Of a stretch of DNA of 64,000 nucleotides, positions 12,261 to 25,800 are shown one piece after another. A program made the translations under genes and the position numbers. The stretch comes from Phoronis australis. Its lineage: Eukaryota > Phoronida > Phoronidae. The DNA is taken from NCBI GenBank assembly GCA_002633005.1, contig NMRA01000019.1, positions 772,343 through 836,342 on the forward strand, given 5' to 3'. Every line of letters begins with the position of its first letter. Within the stretch, counting starts at the first letter, position 1. The notes under the pieces were generated by a model. The model was not told where the DNA came from, did no database searches, and saw only the letters and a list, made by a program, of their open reading frames with translations.

Positions 12261-13774
12261 TATGAAGACTATCGTCAAAATACAGCTAGGTGCCACTGTA
12301 TGTTCATCGCCGATAGACCTCGAAATTGCACACAGCCAGGGTAGTTCTGCACGTCACCTTACCGTGAAACTTGTATCAACATGTAGAACTAGAGATCGGA
12401 CGAGGTGCATGCAAAATCTGTGAATCAACCGACACTCACCTTGCCCCTTACAGCTGCTTAAGTGAAAAACAATCTAATAAACGTCATTTTATTGCATAAT
12501 TCTTCGCTTTTTGTAACAATGAAAAGTATTTCGTCGTTTTGATAACACTATGCTCGTGTCATGCGCACGAGCCATTTCCGAAATTTTGCGACATTTCTCT
12601 GGAGATGATGACAGCTTCGCAGCACTAAAATTGATTCTGAAATTCGGTTTGCTGATATTAAAATACTAAAAACTTCTAACTACATGAAAACAGTTCCGAT
12701 AATTTGTTGTGACATCAACGCAACCTTGAAGAAGAAGAACAGTTGATTGAAGAATCGACGAAAAAAGAAACTGGCCAATAGGTGACGTAATATTTCATGG
12801 CGCCGAGAGCCGACGCAAAAGATCATTTCACAGCTTTAGCAGCAGAATAACGGTAGACGCCAATTTTTCCAACACCGTTAAATAATTGCGTTTACTCAAG
12901 GAAGAGTGAAGTTTTTAATGACACTAATTTTGTGTCAGATTTTATCTGGTCAGTTTTTACCCACATCGGCACAAAGCTGATGTTCAGTATACAGCTTCGC
13001 ATCAAGGCTACGAAAGCCGATGCATAAGATTGCTTAGCCTTGGTACAAAGCTGTATATTAAATATACAGCATTGCGCCCATGTGGTTAAAAATGACCAGA
13101 TTCAATATGACACAAAATTAGTGTCATTAAAAACAACACACTTATTTGAGTAAATAAATCATTTTCAGGTTTTGGAAAAATTGGCATTCTACCGTTATTC
13201 TGCTGCTAAAGTTGTGGAGCGATCTTGTGTGTCGGCTTTCGGCGCCATGAAATATTGCGTCACCTATTGGCCAGTTTCTGTTTTCGCCGATTCTTCAATC
13301 ACTCAATTGTTGTTCTTTCACTAGGTTGCGTACACGTCACAACAAAATATCATTTCACTATAAGTTTTTAGAATTTTGATACCAGCAAAGCGAATTTCAG
13401 AAGAAATTTTGCTGCTGCCAAGCTATCATCATCTCCCAAGAGATGTCGCAAAAACTTAGAATATGGCGCGTGCGCGTTTCACGAGCGTATTGTTTTCGAA
13501 ACGACATCACTTTTCTGTGTTAGAAAAGGCGGAGAATTACGAAAGAAAATGACGTTTATTGGATTGTTTTTCACTTAAACGGCTGTAACGGACAAGGTGA
13601 GTGTCGGTTGATTCCCAGATTTGGAATGCACCCCGTCCAGTGTTTAGCTTTACATGTTGATGCAAGTTTCACGGCGAGGTGACGAGCAGAACTACCCTGG
13701 CTGTGCGCAATTTCGGGGTCTATGAAAGAAAAACACACTGTGGTACCTAGCTGTATTTTGACTATAGTCTTCAT
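12261..13774. mobile_element. Long foldback element, about 1.5 kb
   Basis: Two arms of about 740 bp are inverted copies of each other. The left arm runs from atgaagactatcgtcaaaat through cgacactcaccttg, tttcatggcgcc and gacactaattttgtgtca. The right arm repeats these blocks in inverse order and ends attttgactatagtcttcat. The centre is about 13010-13040. Arms differ by scattered substitutions, so the copy is not new. No open frame of size is present, so the element is non-autonomous. It lies inside the intron of the Cys/RS-rich gene. Confidence 0.8.
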
Positions 13775-13794
13775 AAAACTAGCTGGCTGGCTAA

Positions 13795-13985
13795 AGATTG
13801 CTCCACAACTTTAGCAACACAATAAAAATAGAACACCAATCTCTCCAACACCGGTAAATAATTTAGGTTACTCAAGGAAGGATGTAGTTTTTAACGACAC
13901 TAATTTTGTGTCAGATTTTATTTGGTCAGATTTTTGCCCATATCGGTGCAAAGCTGCATATTTAATATACAGCTTTCCACGTAAA
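13795..13985. mobile_element. Partial arm copy of the long foldback element
   Basis: Same order of blocks as the left arm near 12825-12990: ctttagca, ccaacaccg.taaataat, ctcaaggaag, gacactaattttgtgtca, then the tatttaatatacagcttt end. Only one arm is represented. Confidence 0.65.
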
Positions 13986-14099
13986 TCAATGCAACCTGTA
14001 ATTTTTGCAATAAAACTAAAAGAAAAAAAGATTTAATGACTTAATCAATTCGAAATACAAATCGTTACAGTACAACTAAGTGATAGAAACAACACGTAC

Positions 14100-14233
14100 C
14101 GTTTCTTTTGTTTTTTTCTTCTGGGTGATTTGGAAACTTTCTTTGCAGTTTTTGTCTTCGATGTCTGAGTTGCACAATGATTTGTCAGAACAGCTTCATG
14201 AGACCCACAGCCTTGAGTTACTTCCATATCCAA
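14100..14233 (-). CDS. Cys/RS-rich basic protein, upstream exon
   Basis: Minus-strand exon whose reading (CGSHEAVLTNHCATQTSKTK, then a Lys/Arg-rich stretch ending in KKQKKR) runs to a donor aaacg|gtacgt at 14100 in phase 2. This matches the phase-2 acceptor at 11754 and makes a continuous basic protein across an intron of about 2.3 kb. An ATG lies at 14227, but the frame is open further upstream to about 14292 with Cys-containing protein-like sequence, so the true exon may begin at an acceptor beyond 14233. The 5' end of the gene is not resolved. Confidence 0.5.
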
Positions 14234-14769
14234 TACCCTTTCGACGTTACAGTGCAGTTCCCGACAAGAGTGTCCAGCGGCTTTTTACGTTAATAAGTTT
14301 TGAAGCGTTTTATTTTTCTCGTTTCCCACGCGACACGGGCCTTGTGCGTGCAGCCATCAGGCGTACTTTTGGTAATGAGTGTTTAGCTTGTAGTTAGTTT
14401 TGTTCTTGTAAACATATAATCGTCAACTAGCCGCTAGTGGGAAACGCCAAGGGAAATACATGTAGATATTCCTAATATTGAACATCAGTGTTCATCGTAA
14501 GAGACAAGAATAGTTCTTGAAAGGCCGTGTTCAAAGCTTCAAGCAGAATTTCAACTGTCAGATTTTAGAAGGCAAGGTGTGCGGCTGCGGGATTCTTTCT
14601 CAAGGCAGTACAAATTTCTTTCTAGAACATTTGACATTGCCGTAACACAATTTAAGGAACACTCAGATAATTCTTTAAAGTGTAAACTAAGAATGCCTTT
14701 GAAATACTGTATAGTACACAAAATGTAAAATAGTTACAAAAGTTGCATCATAAATGTACACACTGAAGT

Positions 14770-15372
14770 AGAAAGCCAGCTGACTGTATGAAGACTATCG
14801 TCAACATACAGCTAGGTAGTTGTGTGTAGAGCTCACCGTTAGACACCGAAATTTCACACAACCCCGGAGCTCAGCTTGCCACCTCGTTGTGAAACTTAGC
14901 CTACTAACAACCTACAGGGGCGCATGCAGAATCTGGGAATGAACCGACATTCACCTTGCCCGTTACAGCCGTTTATAGAAGTAAAAAGATAATCTAATAA
15001 ACATATTTTTCGTAATTTTCCGCTTTTGGAACAAAGAAAAATCTGTGGTCGTTTTGAAAACAGTGCATACTTGTGACACGCGCACGTACGCGCCATTTCC
15101 GAAACTTTTGCGATATTTCTCGAGTGTTTTATGAAATTGGGTTTTCTGATAATAAAATAGTAAAATCTTGTAATGAAATGAAACCACTTGCGATTGTTAT
15201 GACAAATTCGCAACCTCGCATTTGATTGAATGACATGGAAATTGGCCAACAGGTGATGCAATGGCGCCCAAAGAGAGCATAGCAAATTTAGCATCTGGAA
15301 ACTGAAGAACGCCAATTTTCCAACAGCAGGGTAAATAATTTAGTTTATTCAAGGAAGAGTAAGAATTTTTTA
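14770..15372. mobile_element. Second partial arm copy of the long foldback element
   Basis: Begins tgtatgaagactatcgtca like the left end of the 12.3 kb element and runs through the caccttgcccgttacagc, aatctaataaac, cgccatttccgaaa and gccaattttccaacagc blocks in the same order, ending near the ctcaaggaagag equivalent. Diverged, single-arm copy. Confidence 0.65.
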
Positions 15373-16798
15373 ATGAGGCGTCATTAAGTTTGGCGGCGAC
15401 AGGCCCGATGAATTATATACGTGACAGAAGCCGGAGGGAGTGAAATTAAGCCGACGGAGTGACATCACCCAGGCCATTGAACCAACGAACTGACGTCACC
15501 AAGTCCAGTACATAACTGGCCACCTTCCCTCCGCGTCCGCGAAAAAACGGCCCGTGAGCAAAAATAGAACACCTCGAATCCAAATAGGGGGCCGGTGCAA
15601 TACCTGGGACTAAGACTGTGCCGAAACGGGCAAAACGGTTGAGACGGAGTTTTTGTGCAAACGATGCATTTTGTATAATAGATACTGTAAAAACTTAAAT
15701 AACAAACTTTCGTTTTCCCGAATAGTATAGTTAAAATGCATCCGGAAATTTATGTATGAAGGACCCTGGAAACGTTGAATAACATTCGCTCAAATCAACA
15801 TCTCTCCATTTCCCGCGTTGTACTTTGATCATTAAATAGTATTTCGTTACATGTTGAATTGTTAATGGAACTTTTCATGCTGAGTGAGTTATCCAAGTCG
15901 TATGCCTAACCTACATTTTTATGTAGTGTTTCACTGATCTTTTAATCATGTCTGATGATGATGTTATCTTTAGCGCTAACTAATAAACAGGAGGAACTTC
16001 CGACCCTGCGAAAGAAGAAGTTGAAACGAGATTTTTACCGAAGTGCCACCATGCATGGTTACCCTAAATTCCGCAACAAACGTCGTCCGAGCATGCGGCA
16101 GGGACTAAACTTTTGAGATTAAGCATACAGCACATTGATCACGCTTTTCTAAGTGTTACTATTAAGCAGACATTTATCCGCTGTTTATAATATTAAAATG
16201 TGTATGGCCCACATGAAACACTTGTAACTCAGACATTCAAAGAATCAATACGGCGGGTTTATAAATGCTGCCTGCCTGTATATATCTGCAAAACAAAACA
16301 CAGGTTCAAACAAATAAGAAATCTAACCATAATGGAAATGTACACCTGTTAAATATAATTGATGCACAGTTGAAATTCCAACACCAAAAGGGTGTGACAA
16401 GCGGTTCATTCTCGTATGTATGAATCCAGGTAAAACAATGCAATTAATGTATAAAGCAAGATGATAATAGCTTTTCAGGCAAGAGCCTCCATAACAAGGT
16501 CAAGCGAGCCGCTTCTCAAATGGCACTTGAGGATTGTTCTCCCGGGAGACCAGGCGTGCCGTAGATAAAATGCTAGGTGGAGACAGGTTTGGGTGTTGAT
16601 ATTACAACTGATTTTCACAACTTGTCAACAAACGAGAATTAATTTTGACGAGGAAGCTTCGGAAATTTGGTGGCACCCGTTGAAGAAATACTTGGTAGTA
16701 CTTGTTGGTACCATCTAAAGCAATACATGGTAGAACTTCTGAAGCAAATTGTTGTGGGAAAACGGCCTACCCTGGCCGTATGGCTTCCGAAAGTTAAA
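15373..16798. other. Intergenic region between the minus-strand and plus-strand genes
   Basis: Lies between the diverging Cys/RS-rich gene (minus) and the giant DSL/EGF gene (plus), so it may carry promoters for both. The part near 15400-15560 is less AT-rich than its surroundings and includes a CRE octamer at 15491. No coding exon was supported. Confidence 0.4.
15491..15498. promoter_or_regulatory. CRE-type palindrome
   Basis: Full tgacgtca octamer, with a near copy (tgacatca) about 30 bp to its left. It lies in a locally GC-richer patch between two diverging genes. Promoter role is inference. Confidence 0.25.
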
Positions 16799-16849
16799 AT
16801 GAAGAAAGGGATTGGACAAATGCTGTTTTTGGTATTTTTACTAGTTTTG
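16799..16849 (+). CDS. Giant gene exon 1: signal peptide
   Basis: MKKGIGQMLFLVFLLVL, a basic start followed by a hydrophobic core, ending at donor ttttg|gtaagt in phase 0. It joins in phase with exon 2. The ATG has A at -3. The frame is open upstream with another ATG near 16727, but this start gives a standard signal peptide, so it was preferred. Confidence 0.65.
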
Positions 16850-19800
16850 GTAAGTATTTAATTTTGGTCGTTTGTACGAATGTTTCTGATTACTGTAATG
16901 TTAACAGTGTATATCACTGCTACCGTTGATGCGGTTGAAAATTGAACCGCCCAAACCTATCCCCGTGCTCCCAAATTTTCGATTCCTTTCTCTCGCCACA
17001 AATTTCGCTCTCCCTCTCCTGGTAGTCACCATTTTGTTTACATGCTATTGCCAGCATATGCACTTTGAAAATGTTATTCCGTTAGGCATGTACACTTCAC
17101 GGTTATCAAATTACCCCTCAACAGTCTAATCGACACATGCGAGTTTTCTATGAACAACTCCTTTCAGTTTCATCAACAGTGATTTCCTAATTATAATTTT
17201 TAAAAGAATATTATTCTTGAAATTCTCTCAAGGAATGTTGTCATTGCGTAATTCATAAGTAGCGATTTTCAAGTTCTTCAAACTTTCGATGTCGGTCTAT
17301 GCTGTAGCTTTTTCCGTACAAGCTCACATTTTTGGTTGAATGGTCCGCATGTCTTGAAGCTGCTTTTCTTCACATGAACAAGTTATGTGTCAGTTCTTTT
17401 TTTTTGAGGGGGGGCAAAGGGGATGAAATTAGTGGGGGCGTCTTTCGCCCCCACCGTTCCTGCCGCCCTGTAGTGGCGTGTGTCAAAGTTTCCCGCGATT
17501 TGCTTCAAGGTCGACACACTCCACTATGTGTTTCGGATGCTTTAAAAAGGTCGGAACGGTGACCAACAAAAAGTCGCTTTAAATTCTGAAGATGGCAAAG
17601 GACAGAAATTTTCTTATCTCACCTGCGTTTTTTTAATGCGTTGTAGGTAAGGACGTCAACATGTGAGGACGAATCGCAAATGGGCGGTACCTTCGTAGTG
17701 AAAATGGTGGAACAAAAAAATCCCACCGGACGAGATTATCATGGCAACTGTTGTGACGGTGACGAGAAGAACGGTTTTTGCCAAACACCGTGCACAAACC
17801 ATTTGACACTGGACTTCCGATGGAGTGACGACGGGTAACTACACTGCACTGAACAAAGGAGCTGTATCAATATTTAATAATCATATTTTGGGATGAAAAT
17901 ATTTCTTTATTTCACAAGTTATTGCAGAAAGCATATCCCAGCCACAATCACATGCATCGTTATACAGCAGTTTTGAACAAGTTAATATTTAGCAGTAAAA
18001 ATTTTACGGGATTTTAAAGTGTTCGTTTTACAGCTCCTGTGTTGTCTCATTTTATTTGGTATCTCCACATATCAGTTTTAATCGTTTCCTTCTCGTATAC
18101 CGTTCCTTTGTATTATGATGTTTTACGATTATCTTGCACCGCGTACACATGGTGTCCTATAGGAAGGCAGATCAGAAGTCAGAACCGTCATTCGCTGACG
18201 ATAGCTTGTGAAACACCTGTTTTTATTGTTCCACTCCAAATCAGACGGCAGGTCTGCTTTCTTATCAAGAGACGGAGCCTATCATCCAAAGTCGTGATTT
18301 GTGTTAGGCTCTGCTGCCTCGTGCTGAGATTGCACGTGATTGGTCAGAATATTCGCATTTTTCTCGTAAGACAGGACACTTCTGAGAAAGTTCGTTATAA
18401 ACGTATGTTTTGCCTTTAGCTCAGATATCCTATATATTATTATAAAAATTCCATGTCCGAAGCGCGCTATACGATACCGACATACCTACCAATTGCGTTC
18501 GTCTCTTATCCCACGATGAGAATTTTTTTGTAAAAATCCGACCAACCGCTTTTGAAGCCAAGCGTTCACAAAGGCGCCCTATTTAACTTCTTACAAGATC
18601 AACAATGCCCAAAATGTGAGTGATGTTCTGTACGATCATTTTCGGAATGTTATAGCCTTCTTACGGTAAGAAAGCAAATTATCCCGTCTAATTTATGGCG
18701 GTTGATACATGCGTGCACCCAGTCTTCAATATGGGGGGAGGGGGTCGAATACTTGACGTTGTGGACCTTTAGCTAAGAAAAGAGCGGGCGGACTAAAAAA
18801 AAAACGGGAGCTCCACATTTTGTTTCTCAGGGGCGGACCTTTTTGCCCCCCGAGCCCCCCCCCCCTGGGTGCACGCATGTGATCAGACGGTACATCTGAC
18901 GATGAGCGTTCGCATGGATCTATGTGTGATAGGGCTTCTGAGCGGACGGTATGTGAACACAAACTCAATGCCGGATGGGCGTCGCTGCCGGATAGCGCGT
19001 GACTGACCGTTTACTATAATCGAGCCTACCTCTTTTCTCAAGCCGTTCTTCATTTTTATCTGTTATTGTCCTTCATATGTGTCCTTGTTAGTAAATAAGA
19101 CTGCATTTGTATTCGCCGTCATATTTCCGTTTTATGTTTTATTGTATTGTTTTGTTTTACGACATCCACAATTAACAGGCCTTGACCGACGAACAATGGA
19201 TAATAGACTATAATGGGGTTATCTTGGCCCAAGACGGACATAGGTGTGCTGTTAGGCTTTCTGTGGCCCCAGTACTGGCTTAACAGTGACAATATTTGCA
19301 GGCCGTCATCCAGCAGTTTCTTAACAATCGGTGTAAAATACCGTGCCAACAGCATCACCTTCCCGACAGACAACCCCGGCTTTACCAATCCTGTGTATGG
19401 GAAAATAAAGCGTTGGAGGGTAAGTTCATCGAGATCAATGTTCTTTTTAAACAAAAATGTCAACAATTATTAGAACAAAGACCTCACTCAGCAACTCTAG
19501 TGTTTTGCATCATAAAATAGAAACTATTTGTGGGTTGATCACCAAATCTGAGGAACCAATGTCTCGTATTGGATCCTCGCCCATGCAAATTCACCGCCGT
19601 CTAATGTGTTTGTCTTCATTCTCCGTTTATTAGTTACCGAGGTCAATTTCACAATATATAAATGGGCCGAAGAACAAGTAATCTGGGACTTCTCATAGGT
19701 ACGCATATAATGAGCAGTATTCAAGTTAAAAAAAAACAAGAGATCTCGGCCGTCACTGAATTAGATATGTTACCGCTACTAACTGTAGTTACTTAACTTT

Positions 19801-22800
19801 CCTCGTATTCTTTGGATTTAATTCCACGTAATTTTGCCAAATTTCAGTACAACGTCACCATCAGCGCCACACTGCGCAAAGATAACAGCAGCGGACCTCT
19901 GATTGACACCTTCCAAGACTTTTATATGCGTCCTGCGGCATATCAGGCTCGAGTCAATCACACTTTAACCAGGTTTAACCTCGAGGGCAGACGACCAAAT
20001 AACGCTTCAACGTAAGTAAAGCGGCACAACTGCTCGCCATTCGAGCAAATCGTCGAAACATCACTGCGGAAACTCACGCGACCGCCAATTCGTGTTAGTG
20101 ACAGTTTAGACCTAACGTAAACAAAAAGAATAGATGTCCTGCTTTGACCGTGTGTCGTAACTGGTCGGAGTTTAATTGTCAGCCTGATCGCGCCCAGAGA
20201 GGGGGAGGGGTAAGGGTAAAAGTCACTGGCACTACGGATCGTGCCACTCGAGATAGGAGGCTTTATAGTTTTTAGTGAGATAGGACGCTTTCATTTTTCA
20301 ATTATATGTACACTCTACCATATGACAGAGATAATTTTTTATTTGGACCTCAGTTAACAAAAGGATCAATTTTCTCAACGCCGACAAACAGAGAAGGATT
20401 TCCTGTCGTGTGAAGGTCTTGGAAAGTATACTGCGCGTGCGCGTATTTACGCTCGTGCGCTCATATTCCTTGGGTCTAAAACGGGCACAAGTATACCGTT
20501 GGCACTTTTGAAAAGGTTGTGACAAACATCTACAAAAGCCTTGTTATACAGTGACTTTTCATATAAGCTCCCAACAAATACTTCAATCGTGCATAATTGA
20601 AAGAAAACAGAATAAAAAGTTCTGTTTCCGTCGCATCCGACTTACTTTGAAATCCGCACCCGTCTGCATGGGCGGCGCACCATATGATAGGGGGCTGGGG
20701 GCTATAGCCCCACACTTTTTTCAGTGCTACAACGCACTTGGTCTATAGGCGGTGCACCACAGGGGCCCTGAAGGGGCTTTAGCCCCCCCACTTTTTTCAG
20801 TGCTGCACCGCCCGTGTGCATCACTTTTACCGAAATTATTTTTCTAATTTTCAAAAGCTACACAATCAATAGGTTTAGATCAGTGATTTTAAATCCCGAC
20901 CAGCCTTCTTCCACCCCGGTGATCCAACCGGCGGAGAAAAGATAAATTCCGTCACTGTGGGAATAATAAAAAAAATCGTACCACTTTCAGCTCATAGGCT
21001 AGCCTATCTGGTGATTTTTTGCCGGCGGGGGAAATAACACGCGGCGACAAAAAGATACGGCTTTGTCCAATTCTCAAACTAAAATAAGCACAGACTAGAG
21101 GGTTTTAGCTAAGTCATTCTCTTGCTCTCTTCAGATGTCTGACCGTTTTCATAGCCTGAATACCTATACACATGGGCAGCGCACCATAGGGGGTTATGGG
21201 GCTATCAGTAGCCCCCTTACTAGTAGTTTTTTCAGTGCTGCGCCGCCTATGGGTGGTGCACAACAGGGTGCCTGGAGAGTATAGTCCCTCACTTCTTTCA
21301 TACTGTGCCGCCCATGATACATCAGCACAAATAGACCTTGTACTTAGTACAGAAAAGAAGCAATTAAGCTTTTTGGCCTTACTCTGAAACAGGCCTTATC
21401 CCGGCCATTGTGACGAACCATGCAAACTTTCTTGATAATTATCTCCCCTTGTTCACGGATTTGGCTGCTCTTCGATTGTAGAAAGTAAAGTTCGACTAAA
21501 TTGACGCCATTTTTAAAACACTGCACAGTTGGCGGTGGACATGTATATCATTCTTTTAAACAAACTTATGCCGTTTGTCATCAGCAGTTACTCCCCACAG
21601 TTGGCGATGAATCCACACGGACTTGATGTCGTCAGATGTGACAATTTGTGTGATATTTTGAGACACCTGTTTTGAAACGTGCTTCCTGTGAACCATGTCA
21701 TGAGCCTGTTAGCCACTGGCTACAGCCCTGTAATACAGGGCATTGGCCTAATACTTTAGCTGAATAGTTAGCATGCTCGCCGGTTTTGTCGGGGGTTGCT
21801 GGCTCGATTTCCGATTCTGGTAATCTTGATTATTACTAAAATTGGCGTAGTCGGCAAACAAATGATATACTGATGAAGCACTACATGGACCCTCGAACCT
21901 TGGACAGCACGCTTGTTGTGATACGTGCTTCGGGTGAATCATATGTTTTATGTCTAACACTAAAAATTACTGTGCCTGCATTCTTCTCAAGCTTTGCATT
22001 CACGACTGCCGGTGTATGTGTCACCAATGTTGACACCTGCATGTCGCAGCGATCGGAGAAAATCGAGCTTTGTGACTACAGTAAAGGGAAAATGTTGGCA
22101 TAAGCTATAGCTCAAGTTCAGATGTTGTTCATGGTTTATACCAAGGTCACTGCAGGAAATCAAGTTTAACATGGGGAATTGTTGTTGGTAAGCCTACATG
22201 CAATATCTCAAGAAAGCAGCTTTTTTCATTGTTTGAAGGTGTAAGTGGGAGAATTCTTGGCAGGAGTCGATTTGGGGCTTTGACTTTATTTCAAAGGTCA
22301 TAGCGAAAAAATCGGGTTTTATTGACTTTGATCAAATTTTGTTAGGAGGTTTAGATGTTGGCAACTTCAGGCATTAATTGATTTTGTTAACCTTGACTTT
22401 CATTTTCAAGGTTACAGCGAGAAACCAGGTAGGCGTGGTATCTCAACGAGGCAGGCTTGGATGATTTTCATGAATGTTTTACACTAATAGTTGACATAAC
22501 TCTTGGTGCCAGTCAATTTTGGTGACCTCAATTTATTTTCATTGGTAGCAACAAAATCAGTTTACATGTGAATATGTTGTTGATGCGACAAAAATTGTTG
22601 CAAAAATATTCATCTGACTTACCTTTACACAAACTATCGTTACCACGTACCATTTTTGTACCCTTAAAAACGGATGCATCTCCAGGCAGTGGGGTAAAAT
22701 TTGGTCAACCTGTGACAAATGCTTGTTCTGCTTCAGATTTGTACTTGAGCTGAGTGTCTTCTGCAACCCCAACTTTTATGACAGAGACTGTAGTAGGTAC

Positions 22801-25800
22801 TGCAATGCATCTAACTGTGATGTTGTGGAGACTCCATGCAGTCACGATCCGTGTAAAAATGGTGGAACCTGTGTCATCAAGTCGTCGACAACCTATGCAT
22901 GTTCTTGTCCCGCAGCATGGACAGGAAGTCAATGTCAAACTGCTTTTGTGAATATGTCATGTAGCGACATAACATGTCAAAACAAAGGAAGGTAAGAAGT
23001 ACTGCAAGTGTACTGCTAAGTGATAGAATAGAAAACTTTCAATTAATTAGCAACATGGCGACTCGCGGAGAACAGATACTAGTGGCCTCTAGAGGATGAG
23101 GACCGAGGAGGCAATTTAAATTTTGTTAAAAAACCTTCATGTGTAATCACATATAATGCAAAAGCGTGTTTTTCACGAACAAATTGAAATGTTCCCTTCA
23201 CCACCCGCTGCGAAGATAAAGTACCTTCTCATGCAGCCACATGGCATTAAGTGACCAATCGCATGTGAGCAGCCTTCATTGCTGAAAATTTTCCTTTACA
23301 GCGTGTGTCAATCAAACTTGGAGACCTTTTTGCTCTGTTGCGATTATTTGTGCGCAGCTACTTAATCTCTTTATTCATGTTCAGTCACTAAAGACATTTA
23401 AGAACCAATCAAAAATCTCTACCAGTTGAGATGGTGAACTTGCTGAATGAATTCCAATCAAGTGTGCCCAGTGTTAAAATTCTATAATATGGTTTCTTCC
23501 ACAACAGCTCAAATCAATGCCAAAAAGGGTTAAGTATTTTATTTGCCAACGTGTTTTCTGTTCCTGATGTAGAGCACAGTATAGTTGAATATCATAAACC
23601 AAGTGAAAAACTGTAGAAATATACCTCATATCTGAAGTTTTAAGTATTATTATTTAGTGGAAAGGAGTTTTCAAAACGTTCTTGACAAAGCATGCCTCCT
23701 TTTTATTATCGCAAGAAGTAGACCTAGCACATTGCCCTTGTAGAAAATGTGACCTTTGACCTTGATGTAAACAAACCAATGGCAATTTCAAGCCGCAGCC
23801 TGTCTGACTTCTGTGAGCACATACGCATATATATTATTAGGGGCGGAGAATTTGGAAACTGTATTGGGATGAAACTGTTTTATTTAGTCTGTATTTCAAA
23901 AATAGTGAATCTGACAATTTTTTTAGAAGCTCTTGCAGTATTAGAGGTGAATAACTCTCATGTTAGCATCCCGAAGAAGTAGATTTGCCACGATCTGTTT
24001 AAAATGTATTTTTTACTAGTTTTCGTGCTCCATGTCTTTTTAATACTGTAATAACAATGTCAATTTATTATCAAAAAAAGTTGCTTGTGATAAGCTTTCG
24101 AGCCACCGTAACAATGATTCTGGACAACCCTCCACTGCATTTGTTAGTAGACCTGTAGTGCTTTCACGCTGTAGTGAAATGAAGCTAATTCATCAAATTC
24201 CACGTTGCGTACGTGTACGTGAAGGAACACCTGATTAAGCTCCAATATATGATGAATAATTTAAAAACGGAAACGTGTAATTCTTGTTTTCTTATAGTTG
24301 TGTTATGGTTTCTGGCAAGGGGCCAACATGTGATTGCCCGAAACAGTGGACAGGCATGTTCTGTCAGACTGATTACGACGAATGTCAGAGCAAACAGTGT
24401 TTGAATGGGGGTACGTGTGTCAACTTGGAGGGTGGCTTTCGCTGCACCTGTCCACATGGTGAGTCCTTTTTCTTTATGTGTCTAGTTCCTAGCTCTGTTT
24501 TAATCTTAATTATGTTTTGATGCTGTTTTTGGAAGAGCTGACTGCTAGCCTTGGTACAAAGGTGAGCCGGGAGTATACTGCTTTGGACTGATGTGGGTAA
24601 AAGGTGGAATAACTAAAATGTGACCTAAGTTATTGATTCTTCTTTCAGCGAGCAAACTTGGTTACTAGTAGGCAAAAGATGTTTTTAGTCAATGATTCTG
24701 AAGTTAATTTTGTGTCGCCATCACATGCATCAACTTCGAGAACCAGCTCCACCCATTAGCCACTTTTTAAGCTGATTCTTCAATAAACTGTTCTCTATTC
24801 AGAAATGTTTGTGCAATTCAAAACAAATATGACAATTGTTTTCAGTTTGCTGTAATTTTTAGCAATTAATTACTGGTAAACTGTATTTCTTAGCAAATTT
24901 TACTGTGGCAAAGTAGTTTCCTAATACACGCCGCTTTACTAAAACAAAAGATTCAGAAAATGGCATCTGCACATGTCACGTGCATACTTGTTTAAGTGGA
25001 TAGAAGACTTTTTTTAAATTGTATTTGTTTTCTCCTGAATGGCCCCAAGGTAGGTGTCGTTTGATAGGCAGACTGACAAAAACTCTCATCTGGTTGGGTG
25101 TGCTCCATTTTGGTGCAAGTTTCATGGTGAGAGAAAAACAAATAGAGTTGTGGCGAATTTAAAAAGTGAGCTTTGTTTACTTTGCCACTGTTTTACCCAC
25201 ATCAACTCCTAGATGTATTTGATGTTTAGTTGTACACAGCTAGCTGCATGGTTGGGCAGCTCATGGCGTAAGTGGCAAGGGCGCCATTTTGAATGTTTAC
25301 ATTGTATTAGGGAAGAAGATAGTGCTCGTGTTTTATCCTGTGAAAGCACACCTGTGGACTTTTACCAACAATATCAGTACATGTAAGATTTACGCTTAGA
25401 AAGTTTGCTCGTCTTTCGTCAGATTATGAAGGGACCAAATGCGAAAAAGCATCCAATCCGTGCGAGTCCAGGCCGTGTAGGAATGGTGGTCATTGTAACA
25501 TTGAGTCGTCAAAGGAGAGATTCTCCTGTAGCTGTGTTGGTCGGTATGTTGGCCGAGTCTGTGAACGACTTGTAGTCACCGGTCAAGTGTACCTGAATGG
25601 CAAGAAGTCGGAGATTTCACGTCAGATGGGTAAACTGTACCAGCAGCTGATCAAAATGTGGTACAAGAGACGACCAGGTGAGTGGGCACACGAGGTGGGG
25701 GTACCTACAGGAGACACTGCGAATATGACTGACTTGTTCCAAGGGCTTGTATATCGAAGAGTCTATAGCCAAAAGTTGATCGTTTTGTCGTTTGGATATG

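Noticed and set aside
19213-19301. In-frame ATG at 19213 as the start of the giant gene
   Set aside because: Exon 2 (MNNL first half) joins exon 3 in phase at 19302 and exon 1 supplies a good signal peptide, so the upstream stretch is better read as intron.
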